Positions 54,450-63,836 are shown, numbered from the stretch's first letter. The stretch is DNA of 64,000 nucleotides from an uncultured Lachnospiraceae bacterium (GCA_947177165.1 CAMWTP010000001.1:62001-126000), one strand, 5' to 3'. Program-made: numbers and translations. Notes: generated by a model not told the origin, from the sequence alone.

Positions 54450-55994
54450 CTAAAATAAACCGGCAGCAATACCATTTTGTATCAGCGCAGTCAAAGGCGC
54501 AGGATACAGTCCAAGCGCAAGCGTAATCGCGGCCAGAATCACAACCGGTGCCAGCATCAGCAGCCCTGGCTCCTTGTAATCGTTGCGCACCGCATTGTAA
54601 TCCGGTTCCATCAGAAAACCGCGGATACTAAGCGGAAGCAGATACCCTGCGGTCAAAAGCGCCGAGATTAAGAGCGCCGCAGGTCCAATCCATGAGAGTC
54701 CGGCAATCCTGCTCTCCAGACATCCCGCCGCCAGATACCATTTGCTGACAACACCGCTCGTGGGCGGGATGCCGATTAATCCCAGAGAGGCAATCGTGTA
54801 AGACCAGAAAAGCACTGGCATCTTTTTCCCGAGTCCCACAAAATCGTTGACCTTCGTCCGTCCGGTCGTGAAGATCAGCGCGCCTGCCGACAGGAACAGC
54901 GCACTCTTGATCACCGCATGAAACACCACATGCAGCAGACTGCCAGTAAATGCTGTCGCGTTCATCATGGAGAGACCCAGCAAAATATAGGAAAGATTTG
55001 ACACTGTCGAGTACGCAAGCCGCTTCTTCAGCACCTTCTCCTTAAAGGCAAGCGTTGAGCCCATCAGGAGCGTCACAATCGCAAGAACCGCCCACGCCGT
55101 CTGCACCCATGTCCCCCGCAGAAAATCTGCGCCGACATAATAGTACACAACCCTGATGACTGCAAAGACACCGCCCTTTACAATAATACCGGACAGAAAC
55201 GCAGAAGCCGGTGCCGGTGCCACAGGATGCGCCGTCGGGAGCCACGCATGCAGCGGAAAACACCCCGCCTTCACGCCAAAACCCACAATCATCAAAAATA
55301 CCGCGACAAGACAGAGTTCTTTGTTTCCCGACCAGACAACCGCATCTATGTCAGGTCTGCCGCCCGGTGCAAAATCCATCATATGCGCATCCAGACCAGC
55401 CATCAGGGAATATCCGCGCCACACAGATACATCCACATAGACGCACTTATATAGGAAATAAATCCCAAAGAGCGCCATGTACGCGCCGCAAAATGAGTAA
55501 AACAGATATTTTAACGCCGCCATGACCGCCTCTTTGGAACCGGAATGAATCACAAGCGGCATTGACGCGAGTGTCATAAACTCATAAAACAGATACAGTG
55601 TCACCAGATTTCCCGAAAAGCACAACCCCATCAACACGCCAAACGTGACCAGGTAAAATCCATAATACCGCTTTTCATTTTTCTCATGCGACATATAGAC
55701 AAAAGAAAAAAATCCTGCCAGCAAAAATACCAGAACCACAATCCCGGCAAACAGCCTTCCAAGACTGTCAATCGCAAAATACACCGGAATCTCATCCACC
55801 AGCCGGAACAATACAAGCTGATTTCCAGCCGCACCGCTGATCACATACACAGCCAGAAGCGCGCTCACAACAAATGACACACCTGTCACTTTTAGAAGTC
55901 CTGACCTGTCCGCAAACACGTTCTCCGGCACAAAAAGCAGGACTCCCCCCGCGATAATGGGCAGGACGATCGAAACCAAAATCATGTAATTCAT
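54450..55994 (-). CDS. MrpD/NuoM-like proton antiporter subunit
   Basis: About 514 residues from the ATG at 55994, with GGAGG eight bases upstream; the longer frame overlaps the gene before it without a site. Fourteen or so helices. Glu in YEFMTLASMPLV, Lys in GFGVKAGCFPLHAWLP, Lys in SGIIVKGGVFA and Lys in FHAVIKSALFL are the ion-path residues. It is the second antiporter-like gene, 22 bases after the first. Confidence 0.9.
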   Translation of the reverse strand: MNYMILVSIVLPIIAGGVLLFVPENVFADRSGLLKVTGVSFVVSALLAVYVISGAAGNQLVLFRLVDEIPVYFAIDSLGRLFAGIVVLVFLLAGFFSFVYMSHEKNEKRYYGFYLVTFGVLMGLCFSGNLVTLYLFYEFMTLASMPLVIHSGSKEAVMAALKYLFYSFCGAYMALFGIYFLYKCVYVDVSVWRGYSLMAGLDAHMMDFAPGGRPDIDAVVWSGNKELCLVAVFLMIVGFGVKAGCFPLHAWLPTAHPVAPAPASAFLSGIIVKGGVFAVIRVVYYYVGADFLRGTWVQTAWAVLAIVTLLMGSTLAFKEKVLKKRLAYSTVSNLSYILLGLSMMNATAFTGSLLHVVFHAVIKSALFLSAGALIFTTGRTKVNDFVGLGKKMPVLFWSYTIASLGLIGIPPTSGVVSKWYLAAGCLESRIAGLSWIGPAALLISALLTAGYLLPLSIRGFLMEPDYNAVRNDYKEPGLLMLAPVVILAAITLALGLYPAPLTALIQNGIAAGLF

Positions 55995-56016
55995 CTGCAA
56001 ATCCTCCATTCCCATT

Positions 56017-57537
56017 TTATCCAAACATAGCCAGGCCATTTGTGATCCAGTCAACAATCGGCTGGGAACAGCATCCCAGTATCACATTCAGTATGATCAT
56101 ACACAGCAGTGTGATATTGTACAGCGGATGCTCCCTAAGGATGCTCCTTGCCGCCTCGCCGGCCTGTGTTTTCGCCGTCTTTTTGCTCATCGGCGTATAC
56201 AGGCGGATCACTGTCTTCATGAAATAGATCGCGTTGAGCACCGTACTGATTGCCAGGCAGATCAGCGTAGGCAGCATCTTCGCCAGGCTGTTCTGCACGG
56301 CCGCCTCCGCAAACTGCACCTTGCTGATGAAGCCGGAAAACAGCGGAATGCCAACCATGGAGCACGCGCCGATCGTAAACGCGACTCCTGCCGCCGGATT
56401 GCGGTAGCCGCTGCCCGTCAGGTCATCAAATTTCTTGCTTCTGCCCGACGCGTCGGTAAGCCCCACACCTGCGATAAACAGGAGCGACTTCGTGGAAGCA
56501 TGCGACAGAATATGAAAGATGCTCGCCACAATCCCGATCGTCGTCCCAAGACCAAGTCCCATGTAAATATATCCGATCTGCGCCACCGAAGAGAATGCAA
56601 TCATGCGCCGGATATCGTTTTCCAGAATCGCATTGACAGAGCCCATGATCATACCGAAAAGTCCAAACACAAACAAAATATTGACAATCTTCGAGTCCAC
56701 GATAATCTCAAATCCAACCACACGGAAAAAGATCTTGATCAGCAGGAAAATATACCCTTTTGAGACCAGGCTCGACAGAATCGCCGCACTCGACACCGTC
56801 GAGTACCCATACGCATCCGGCAGCCAGGTGTGAAACGGATAAAGCGCACTCTTGATGGCAAGACCGACAACCACCATTCCAATCGAAGCGATCAGCGGGA
56901 CATTGTAAGTCCCCTGCGCATAGACATACGCAATGCTGTTCTTCATATTGCTCATCAGGAGATGCCCTGTGATATCATATAAAATGCAAAGTCCCATCAG
57001 CAGCAGACCGGATCCGAGGGACGCCATGATCATATAGCGCGTCGCCGCCTCGATCGTCCGCCCGCTCTGCGTGATCATGATCAGACCACACGCACTGATG
57101 GTGTTGATTTCCACGAAAACATATGCTGTAAAAAGGTCATTGGTATAGATCAGCGCAAGCAGCGAACTCAGCAGCAGATTGATCATAATGTAGTATAGAT
57201 TAACCTTCGTATCCTCGATCTCCGCGTCAATGTGCTCCTGTCCGCCCTTTAGGGAAAACAACATGATCAGGCAGAAAAAAAGCGCCATGCCAGCTTCGAG
57301 CACACCCGCCCTGATCTCATTTCCCCACGGTGCCGGAAAATGCCCCATCATGAACGTATAAGGCTCACCGACACCGAGCATGTACACAAAAAGCACCGCC
57401 GACAATACCGTGATCACCACGAGGATAAATGTATTCCACAGACGCGCTATTTTCTTGTTCATGATGGATGTCAGCACACCAGAACCCAGCGACAGCAGGA
57501 TACTGAAAAAGGGAAAATTCTGTATAAAATCCATCAC
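56017..57537 (-). CDS. mrpD: MrpD-like proton antiporter subunit
   Basis: 506 residues, about 14 helices. Glu in AYVFVEINTISACGL, Lys in GLAIKSALYPFHTWLPDAYG and Lys in SSLVSKGYIF are in place, and HASTKSLLFI carries the TM12 Lys. It directly follows the MrpC gene, overlapping its stop by four bases, the position MrpD holds in Mrp operons. I therefore take it as the true MrpD, with the next three antiporter genes as additions. Confidence 0.9.
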   Translation of the reverse strand: MMDFIQNFPFFSILLSLGSGVLTSIMNKKIARLWNTFILVVITVLSAVLFVYMLGVGEPYTFMMGHFPAPWGNEIRAGVLEAGMALFFCLIMLFSLKGGQEHIDAEIEDTKVNLYYIMINLLLSSLLALIYTNDLFTAYVFVEINTISACGLIMITQSGRTIEAATRYMIMASLGSGLLLMGLCILYDITGHLLMSNMKNSIAYVYAQGTYNVPLIASIGMVVVGLAIKSALYPFHTWLPDAYGYSTVSSAAILSSLVSKGYIFLLIKIFFRVVGFEIIVDSKIVNILFVFGLFGMIMGSVNAILENDIRRMIAFSSVAQIGYIYMGLGLGTTIGIVASIFHILSHASTKSLLFIAGVGLTDASGRSKKFDDLTGSGYRNPAAGVAFTIGACSMVGIPLFSGFISKVQFAEAAVQNSLAKMLPTLICLAISTVLNAIYFMKTVIRLYTPMSKKTAKTQAGEAARSILREHPLYNITLLCMIILNVILGCCSQPIVDWITNGLAMFG

Positions 57538-57908
57538 CGGTCCTCCTTTTTCATCATGGTGGAGATCTCATCCATATCCAGTGTGTGATATCTTCTGTAG
57601 AGCCGGATCGTGAGCGAGAGCATCAGCGCAGTCACGGACACGGACACCACGATACCAGTCAGCACAAGTCCGCTCGGCACCGGATTGATGTACGCTTCTG
57701 TGCTGGTAATATTATCCACGACAATCGGCGCCATCCGCCCCGCGATAAATCCCTTCTCCGCGAGAAAGAGATAGGTCGCCGTATCCATAATATTCAGACC
57801 GATAATTTTTTTGATCAGATTTTTCTGCAAAAGTAAATTGGAAAACCCGATGCCGAACAAAATCATGGCAACTGCTTCCCCATAATTTGCAAGCAAATTT
57901 CCACCCAT
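57534..57908 (-). CDS. mrpC: MrpC/NuoK-like subunit
   Basis: 124 residues with three membrane helices, the NuoK/MnhC fold. GIGFSNLLLQKNLIKKIIGLNIMD resembles the family's helix 1-2 join, and LTGIVVSVSVTALMLSLTIRLYRRY is the third helix. It sits between the MrpB-like and MrpD genes as usual and should form the core that connects the antiporter modules. Confidence 0.92.
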   Translation of the reverse strand: MGGNLLANYGEAVAMILFGIGFSNLLLQKNLIKKIIGLNIMDTATYLFLAEKGFIAGRMAPIVVDNITSTEAYINPVPSGLVLTGIVVSVSVTALMLSLTIRLYRRYHTLDMDEISTMMKKEDR

Positions 57909-57930
57909 CTATCAAAAATCCCCCTTTTTA

Positions 57931-58893
57931 CTAGAATCCGCCTTTGCGGAACATTGCATAAAATGCATACATCGTACAAGCGACCACCATGCCGACACAG
58001 ATATTCAGCGGCAGTATGAGACCCGAACTCAGAATATCTCCTGGTGTACCCAGCGGAATGCCTGTCTCGAGATGGTGCGCACCGCAGTAAAAAGAATACG
58101 TCTTTGCAAGGCAGTAAAATAAAAGCGCCACAAAACAGATCCACTTGTAAGTCTTCTGCGTAAAAAAACGCTCAATCTTCTTAAAGCCAAAGGCATTGAC
58201 GTACAGAATCAGTCCCGATCCAATGATCGCGCCGCCGGAAAAGCCGCCGCCCGGGGACAGATGCCCGTTCAAAATGACGTAAATTCCAAAGATAATGATC
58301 ATCGGTACGAGGAAAAACGCCACCTTCTGCAGAATGATATCATTTTTCGGTTCATAGAGACGATCGTTATCCTCCTCCTCTTTCTTTTCCGAATGTTTGT
58401 CGATACGCAACAATATCAGCACTGTGCATGTGGCGATAAAGAGCACATTCGACTCGCCGAGCGTATCAAAGGCTCGATAGTCGAGAATCATACCCGTGAC
58501 GATATTGACCGCGCCAGTGTCCTTCATCCCATCTTCAATGTACTTCGACGCAACCTCATTGTTGTCAGGGTTTGCCGCATTTCCCACAGGCGGCAGATAA
58601 GACACCACATAGAGCAGAATCGCTATCAGCGTGACCACAAAAATGACGGACACTGCGCGATAAAACTTCGAGAAGATCTGAAGCTTTTTGTTGTGCTCAA
58701 TATCATAAATATTCCTTTTCAGAATCGCCTCGTCGTGAACTCTCTGTTTCATCGTCGTGACATCCTCGGCAAATGGCTTCTGCGGCTTTAGTTCCACCTT
58801 GCCGATATAGGGATCCTTCTCGCCGCGATACCAGCGTTTGATCTTGAACGCCTTGGTTTTCCGATATTCCTCTTCTGACAATAGACGGCTCAT
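57931..58893 (-). CDS. mrpB: MrpB-like subunit fused to an MbhE/MrpA C-terminal-like segment
   Basis: 320 residues, about twice the size of MrpB alone. The first 75 residues are cytoplasmic and charged. The segment at about 80-165 (VSYLPPVG, NIVTGMILDYRAFDTLGESNVLFI) is the piece normally found at the C-terminus of MrpA or as MbhE. The MnhB domain follows from about 190, with the hallmark GHLSPGGGFSGGAIIGSG. So part of MrpA has been moved into this gene. It overlaps the preceding gene by four bases. Confidence 0.9.
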   Translation of the reverse strand: MSRLLSEEEYRKTKAFKIKRWYRGEKDPYIGKVELKPQKPFAEDVTTMKQRVHDEAILKRNIYDIEHNKKLQIFSKFYRAVSVIFVVTLIAILLYVVSYLPPVGNAANPDNNEVASKYIEDGMKDTGAVNIVTGMILDYRAFDTLGESNVLFIATCTVLILLRIDKHSEKKEEEDNDRLYEPKNDIILQKVAFFLVPMIIIFGIYVILNGHLSPGGGFSGGAIIGSGLILYVNAFGFKKIERFFTQKTYKWICFVALLFYCLAKTYSFYCGAHHLETGIPLGTPGDILSSGLILPLNICVGMVVACTMYAFYAMFRKGGF

Positions 58894-59195
58894 TCTGCTT
58901 CCCCCTTTTTCTCTGAAACATTCTTGTGCGAATGCTTATCCGCTTTGTCCTCATCCAGCGCAATAATCGCATGAATCTTCTTGAGCGTGACAAAAAACAG
59001 GATACTCGTAATGCCTGCTCCAACCGCTGCCTCCGTGATGGCAAGATCCGGCGACTCCAGCAAAATCCATATGATGGACATAATCAAACTGTAGGACATA
59101 AAGATAATGATCGAGTTGAGCAGATTCTTAGAAAAAGTCACTGAAATCGCACACACAATCAAAAAGATAAACAATACAATCTGAAATACTTCCAT
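58890..59195 (-). CDS. DUF4040/MbhD-like subunit
   Basis: About 101 residues from the ATG at 59195 (GGAGGT upstream). Three helices, with the conserved run MSIIWILLESPDLAITEAAVGAGITSILF, which is DUF4040, elsewhere part of MrpA or the separate MbhD subunit. The C-terminal tail is charged and cytoplasmic. Its presence as a separate gene shows that the large MrpA protein is split here, as in Mbh/Mbx-type complexes. Confidence 0.88.
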   Translation of the reverse strand: MEVFQIVLFIFLIVCAISVTFSKNLLNSIIIFMSYSLIMSIIWILLESPDLAITEAAVGAGITSILFFVTLKKIHAIIALDEDKADKHSHKNVSEKKGEAE

Positions 59196-59221
59196 ATGCC
59201 AACCTCCATTCCAACCTCTGC

Positions 59222-59584
59222 TCAGCGCTCCGACTCTGTATCCTCTGCAGACGGAGCAAGCCCGCTCATATCGCACTCCCTGCCCAGCTCCTCATTCGTC
59301 GCCACCTCGAAGCGTGTCAGCATATGGGACGCCACCGGGGAGGCGAACCACAAAAATACGACGACGAGAACCATCTTGAGCGACGTAAAATTCAGTCCGC
59401 ACAGAATAATCAGCCCCAGCATACTCAGGGCAATCCCAAGCGTATCCCCCATCGCCGCCGCATGCATCCTGTTCAGCACATAGCGAAACTTAAACACCCC
59501 AAAAAGCTCTATTCCAAACACGATGATTCCGCACAGAATCAACGCGATTCCTGCAATAAACCTAATCCACAATAGTGCTGTCAT
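59222..59584 (-). CDS. mrpG: MrpG-like subunit
   Basis: About 120 residues from the ATG at 59584 (GGAGG site). Three helices; FGIELFGVFKFRYVLNRMHAAAMGDTLGI is the MnhG hallmark. The C-terminal tail is acidic. It overlaps the end of the MrpF gene by 23 bases. Confidence 0.92.
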   Translation of the reverse strand: MTALLWIRFIAGIALILCGIIVFGIELFGVFKFRYVLNRMHAAAMGDTLGIALSMLGLIILCGLNFTSLKMVLVVVFLWFASPVASHMLTRFEVATNEELGRECDMSGLAPSAEDTESER

Positions 59585-59924
59585 GTTCTTCTGCCTCCTT
59601 ATCAGCGTTTCCCGACTCTCTCTTTTTGCGCTCGGCATACACCCCCATGTACACCTTCGTCAGCAGCGTCACTGCCAGGAAGGAGATCATGGCATAGATA
59701 ATACAGATATCCACGAGATATCCCTCATCCATCTTCACTGCAAGAATGGCGATAATGACCATCGTCATCGTTCCCATCATATTGATTGCCACGATGCGGT
59801 CCGCAATCCGCGGTCCCTTGATTGCGCGGATCAGACACAGAAATACCATGACCGCCAACAGAACCGGAAAGACCGTCATAACGATTTCAAATGCTGCCTC
59901 CAGCGCGACATTTCCACTGTGCAT
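59562..59924 (-). CDS. mrpF: MrpF-like subunit
   Basis: 120 residues with three helices; LIRAIKGPRIADRIVAINMMGTM is the typical MnhF segment. An AAGGAGG site precedes ATG 59924. The extra charged C-terminus (ERKKRESGNADKEAEEH) is longer than usual. Confidence 0.92.
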   Translation of the reverse strand: MHSGNVALEAAFEIVMTVFPVLLAVMVFLCLIRAIKGPRIADRIVAINMMGTMTMVIIAILAVKMDEGYLVDICIIYAMISFLAVTLLTKVYMGVYAERKKRESGNADKEAEEHDSTIVD

Positions 59925-59971
59925 ACTCTTACCTCCTTACCCCTGCAAATCTGACTGCACAGACAATCCTT

Positions 59972-60430
59972 TTACTCTTCAATCTTCTCCAGAAGCTTCA
60001 CAAATACAGAGGACTCAATCCCTTCTGCCAGCGTCTTGTCAAGGCAGTGTACGATAAACTTGTCCCCATCCACCGCAACCGTGATCGTTCCGGGTGTGAG
60101 TGTGATCGAGTTTGCCAGCAGAAAGCGCGAAGTATCATTCTTAAAATGCGTCTCAAACTCAATCAGCGCCGGCTCCACAACCCTGCCAGCAGAACAGATC
60201 AGTTTCATTGTCGCAAAATTGGCTGTGATAATCTCTTTGACAAGATGATACAGATACTGCAGCAGATAGCCGCCCTTTTTCAGAGATTCCATTTCCCGCT
60301 TCGGGCTGAAATCCATAAATTTGCAGATAAACCAATACAGCGCCGCGGAAATCACCAGTCCGAAAATCACAATCTCCGTCGTGATACGCCCGTTAAAGAT
60401 AATCCACAGCAGAAAAAAGATGACATACAT
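59972..60430 (-). CDS. mrpE: MrpE-like subunit
   Basis: 152 residues. Two N-terminal helices (about 2-30) and a cytoplasmic alpha/beta part with the MnhE segments VVEPALIEFETHFKND and LANSITLTPGTITVAVDGDKFIVHCLD. It opens the Mrp-type operon and has an AAGGAGG site. No clear promoter is seen in the 56 bases after trmB, so read-through from trmB is possible. Confidence 0.93.
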   Translation of the reverse strand: MYVIFFLLWIIFNGRITTEIVIFGLVISAALYWFICKFMDFSPKREMESLKKGGYLLQYLYHLVKEIITANFATMKLICSAGRVVEPALIEFETHFKNDTSRFLLANSITLTPGTITVAVDGDKFIVHCLDKTLAEGIESSVFVKLLEKIEE

Positions 60431-60486
60431 CTCCCAAACCTCCTTTTACTACATGGAAAATTGTAATCGCCATACCACCTGCATTT

Positions 60487-61125
60487 TTACCGGCAGATAA
60501 TATATTTACAGATCGGATTTCCCATCGATGAGAATTTTTCCTCGTACTCCGTCATAATATTTCCCGCGAGCATCTTCTCGTCGCGGTGCAGATCTCTTGT
60601 CACCGCTTCAATCTTCCACCCTGCAGGCACAACCTCCTCCAGCGCAAAGTCAAACAGATCCACATTGTCCGTCTTGAACTCAATCCGCCCGTCCGCCGCC
60701 AGAATCTCATGATACCGCGCCAGAAACTGCCGCGAAGGAAGCCGTCTCTTGGCGTGCCTGTCCTTCGGCCATGGATCGGAGAAATTCAGGTATATCCTCG
60801 CGACCTCGCCTTTGTCAAACACCTCGCAGATCTCCTCGGCATCCATACGGACCAGCCGCAGATTGGACAGTTCCTGCACCTCCATCTTCTGCACCGCGCG
60901 CAACAGCACGGTCGAATACTTCTCGATTCCTATATAATTAATATCCGGATTCGCAGCCGCCAGGTCCATCATAAAACGGCCTTTTCCCATGCCGATCTCA
61001 ATGTGAATCGGACGATTGTTTCCAAATACTTCGCTCCACTTCCCTTTCTGCGCGGCAGGCTCATGCACCACAAAACGGCTCTCCGCGATAATCTCCCTCG
61101 AACCGGTTACATTTCTAAGTCTCAC
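60487..61125 (-). CDS. trmB: tRNA (guanine-N7-)-methyltransferase
   Basis: About 212 residues. I chose the GTG at 61125 because it gives the standard N-terminus MRLRNVTGSREII and lies eight bases after AGGGGAG; a GTG two codons earlier is possible. The SAM-binding motif is IHIEIGMGKGRFM near 45-57, with IGIEKYS after it, and the family motif FSDPWPKDRHAKRRL near 120. It methylates G46 of tRNAs in the cytoplasm. Confidence 0.95.
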   Translation of the reverse strand: MRLRNVTGSREIIAESRFVVHEPAAQKGKWSEVFGNNRPIHIEIGMGKGRFMMDLAAANPDINYIGIEKYSTVLLRAVQKMEVQELSNLRLVRMDAEEICEVFDKGEVARIYLNFSDPWPKDRHAKRRLPSRQFLARYHEILAADGRIEFKTDNVDLFDFALEEVVPAGWKIEAVTRDLHRDEKMLAGNIMTEYEEKFSSMGNPICKYIICR

Positions 61126-61292
61126 GTTCACTACTCCCCTATTCTGTCATTCATCCATGCATGCGCTGCATGACTGTTATCGTTTCCATTTTACACCCTA
61201 TGTTTCTGTTTGTATATTATTAATTTTACCAAAAATTTATAAAATTCATATCAATCGGATAATCAGCAGGAAACAGTTTCAGACATGAAAAA

Positions 61293-61313
61293 AACCCTTG
61301 AAAACCAAGGGTT
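61293..61313 (-). terminator. Rho-independent terminator of the tRNA cluster
   Basis: On the minus strand AACCCTTG pairs with CAAGGGTT around five bases, then a run of T follows. It lies just after the tRNA-Gly(GCC) gene and ends the three-tRNA transcript. Confidence 0.9.
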
Positions 61314-61330
61314 CTTCCTGCAAATAAGAG

Positions 61331-61403
61331 AGCGATAGACGGGGCTCGAACCCGCGGTCTCGACCTTGGCAAGGTCGCGCGTTACCAACTACGCCACTAT
61401 CGC
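61331..61403 (-). tRNA. tRNA-Gly (anticodon GCC)
   Basis: 73 bases. The acceptor stem GCGATAG pairs with CTATCGC, followed by discriminator T. The anticodon loop TTGCCAA sits in stem CGACC/GGTCG, and the T-loop is TTCGAGC. CCA is not encoded. It is the last of three tRNAs in one transcript. Confidence 0.95.
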
Positions 61404-61496
61404 ATATATCTGTATCGGACTCTTATATTCTACATGATACAGAATACTTTGTCAACTGTTTTTTTCAATTTCCAAAATACTTCTTCACTCATGTAA

Positions 61497-61567
61497 AGCG
61501 GGTGATGGGAATCGAACCCACGTATCCAGCTTGGAAGGCTGGTGTTCTACCATTGAACTACACCCGC
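61497..61567 (-). tRNA. tRNA-Gly (anticodon TCC)
   Basis: 71 bases. The acceptor stem GCGGGTG pairs with CACCCGC, discriminator T. The anticodon loop CTTCCAA lies in stem CCAGC/GCTGG, and the T-loop is TTCGATT. CCA is not encoded. It is the middle gene of the cluster and only five bases from tRNA-Phe. Confidence 0.95.
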
Positions 61568-61571
61568 ACAG

Positions 61572-61644
<73 letters not shown>

Positions 61645-61658
61645 GCTTAACGAATTAT

Positions 61659-61687
61659 AGTATACACCAGCTTTCTTCAGTTGTCAA
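61659..61687 (-). promoter_or_regulatory. Strong sigma-A promoter of the tRNA cluster
   Basis: On the minus strand TTGACA (61687-61682), a 17-base spacer and TATACT (61664-61659), directly followed by a second AT-rich ATAAT. The first tRNA starts about 15 bases downstream, as expected for stable RNA genes. Confidence 0.88.
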
Positions 61688-61727
61688 CATATTTTTCCCC
61701 AAATCTACATCCGGCCAGAGATACCGT

Positions 61728-62702
61728 TCAGCACCTGCTCTCCTGTATCACTGCGATAAAGCGGCTTTTAATCTCATCAATCAGTGCCGCTTTCTCCTGT
61801 GCATCCCCGTCAAACGGCACAAAACCGCCTGCCATGGAAGCGTGGCCGCCGCCATTCCCGATGCCCTCCAGCGCCTTTCCAATCACCTTTCCGGCATCAA
61901 GCGCTGTTCCCTCACTGCGCACTGAGAGCCTGATTCCGCCGTCCTTCGCCGAATACACTACAGAAAACGTGACTTCCTTCAGGGCGAGCATAAAATCCGA
62001 AATATCCGCAATGACAGGACAGTCTTTCCCTGTATCGGCAAAGCTGATGTCATCGTGAACCTCAATGCTCGAGATCGCTTTGGAGTAGGCGACCAGATCG
62101 TCAAAGCACAAAATACTGTTCTCCAACATGGATATAATATTGTAATCGCAGTCGTCATACATCCGGTAGAGCATCTCAATATCCAGCCTGGAGACTCCGC
62201 GCGTCAGATTGTTGGTATCAATGCGGATACCGTATGTAAGCGCTGTTGCAATCTTCCTGTCCATCGGAACATTATTTTCAAAAAAATACTGGGCAATCAT
62301 AGTCGCACAGGCGCCGACCTCTGGGCGGATGTCACAGAACCGGTACGCAAACATATCATTATTCGGGTGGTGGTCGACACAGATAATCTCATCCCCCGTA
62401 ATATCAATAATGTTGGAATTCCCTTTCTGGGAATCCACCAGAATCACTTCATCCTCATCGCTCAGCACCTTTTCCAGGTCGTCCACGTTCAGAAGCTCGA
62501 TTTCCATGATTTCCACAAGCTTTACGGTACTGTACCTGTTGATCTTTCCTTTGTAACACAGCGTCGCGTCCACGCCGCGCAGACCGAGCAGCCTCTGCAG
62601 TCCATATGCGCTTGCGATCGCATCCGGATCTGGAAAATTGTGTGTCTGTATATACACATGTTCCCGATTGATCTCTCCGAGCAGTCTGTCCAAATTTGTC
62701 AT
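61728..62702 (-). CDS. DHH-family phosphoesterase (NrnA/oligoribonuclease-like)
   Basis: About 324 residues from ATG 62702, with GGGGGG six bases upstream. The DHH domain has THNFPDPDAIAS near 30 and ICVDHHPN near 110, plus VILVDSQ, which hold the two manganese ions. The DHHA1 domain ends with GIGNGGGHASMAGG near 290. Such proteins degrade nano-RNAs, pAp or cyclic-dinucleotide products in the cytoplasm. There is no membrane part, so it is not GdpP. The precise substrate is open. Confidence 0.9.
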   Translation of the reverse strand: MTNLDRLLGEINREHVYIQTHNFPDPDAIASAYGLQRLLGLRGVDATLCYKGKINRYSTVKLVEIMEIELLNVDDLEKVLSDEDEVILVDSQKGNSNIIDITGDEIICVDHHPNNDMFAYRFCDIRPEVGACATMIAQYFFENNVPMDRKIATALTYGIRIDTNNLTRGVSRLDIEMLYRMYDDCDYNIISMLENSILCFDDLVAYSKAISSIEVHDDISFADTGKDCPVIADISDFMLALKEVTFSVVYSAKDGGIRLSVRSEGTALDAGKVIGKALEGIGNGGGHASMAGGFVPFDGDAQEKAALIDEIKSRFIAVIQESRC

Positions 62703-62844
62703 ACGATTCCCCCCTACAGCCTTCATCATTCTTATACTCCTATATTTTATTTTAACACATTTTATGCTGCCTGTCTGCTAATCAGCCTGAAATTTTTCTC
62801 AAGGAAATGCACCGGAGTCTCTGGAAAATCTCAACCGCACATGC

Positions 62845-62850
62845 TATAAT
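62845..62850 (+). promoter_or_regulatory. -10 element of the AraC gene
   Basis: TGC-TATAAT forms an extended -10 about 85 bases before the AraC start codon. A -35 is not convincing. The DHH gene runs the other way, so this is the only promoter candidate seen for the AraC gene. Confidence 0.5.
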
Positions 62851-62933
62851 AGCTGGACATGGATTAAAAGCTTCATCCGCGGCACTATAATCAACCACTT
62901 ATATCCCAAGACAACACAGAGAGGTTATCCGTT

Positions 62934-63836
62934 ATGTACAATCTTTTTGAACCAGGGGACTTGCTGAATGCTCCCTACGAGGCTTTCCTGTTTGATACGA
63001 CCAGGCACAATTTTCCTGTGAGATCGCACTGGCACCATTATATGGAAATCATTCTGATGGTTGAAGGAACAGCCATGATCGAAAGTGATGAGAAACAGTA
63101 CCTGCTGCATCCCGGCGACATGGCTGCCCTCCCCCCGAAAAGCATCCACGCAGTTTATAAAGCGCCTGACATGCAGGATGATCTTTTGTATTACGTGATC
63201 AAATTCGACCTGAACCGGTTCCGTGAAAATATCGGCTATGTGCCCCAGCTTAAGAGTGCAGTCCTGCAGGCGATGGACAACCCGGAGGTGTCCTTTTTCT
63301 TCTCATCGCAGGAGCTTGCTGGTTTTCCGGTCCTGGAATTTGTGCGCGGCTGCGCGCGGGAAGCCCACTCAAAACATTACGGACACTACATGATCATATA
63401 CTCCTACCTCAACTGTATCCTGGTCAATATGCTGCGCATCTGGCGGGAGCGCGGATTTACGCCGTCCTACGAGATCTCTCCTCCGTCGGGCAGCTCCATC
63501 GAGACCATCACCGAGTACATCGACGCACACTCTGACCAGCCACTGAAGGTAGAACAGCTTGCCATACGATGCAATATGAGCTACTCCTTTTTCGCGAAGC
63601 AGTTCCGACAGATCTACGGGCGCTCCTGCAAGGAGTACATCGAATACATCCGCGTGATCAAGACGGAGGACATGCTGCTTTTCACCGATTATGACATGAC
63701 CTATATCAGCCAGGCGGCCGGTTTCGCCGACTGCAGCCATATGATCAAAACCTTTCGAAAGTACAAAAACATTACCCCGAAACAGTTCCGCATGCAGAAT
63801 ACCAAAAATGTGCGCGGTTCCTTGATGCAATCATAA
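62934..63836 (+). CDS. AraC-family regulator with cupin sensor domain
   Basis: 300 residues. An N-terminal cupin (about 10-95) has RSHWHHYMEIILMVEG and LHPGDMAALPPKSIH. The C-terminal AraC double helix-turn-helix begins near 195 (LKVEQLAIRCNMSYSFFAKQFRQIYG, then ISQAAGFADCSHMIKTFRKYKNITPKQFR). Such regulators bind a sugar in the cupin and act on carbohydrate genes; none adjoins within the window. A single gene between its own promoter and a terminator. Confidence 0.93.
   Translation: MYNLFEPGDLLNAPYEAFLFDTTRHNFPVRSHWHHYMEIILMVEGTAMIESDEKQYLLHPGDMAALPPKSIHAVYKAPDMQDDLLYYVIKFDLNRFRENIGYVPQLKSAVLQAMDNPEVSFFFSSQELAGFPVLEFVRGCAREAHSKHYGHYMIIYSYLNCILVNMLRIWRERGFTPSYEISPPSGSSIETITEYIDAHSDQPLKVEQLAIRCNMSYSFFAKQFRQIYGRSCKEYIEYIRVIKTEDMLLFTDYDMTYISQAAGFADCSHMIKTFRKYKNITPKQFRMQNTKNVRGSLMQS

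Noticed and set aside
50590-60430. Many long plus-strand frames opposite the Mrp genes, rich in His, Arg and Gln
   Set aside because: They are antisense to hydrophobic genes; the composition is what reading the reverse strand of membrane proteins gives, and none has a ribosome site.
61728-62702. GdpP (cyclic di-AMP phosphodiesterase)
   Set aside because: There are no membrane helices, PAS or GGDEF parts; only the DHH-DHHA1 core is present.
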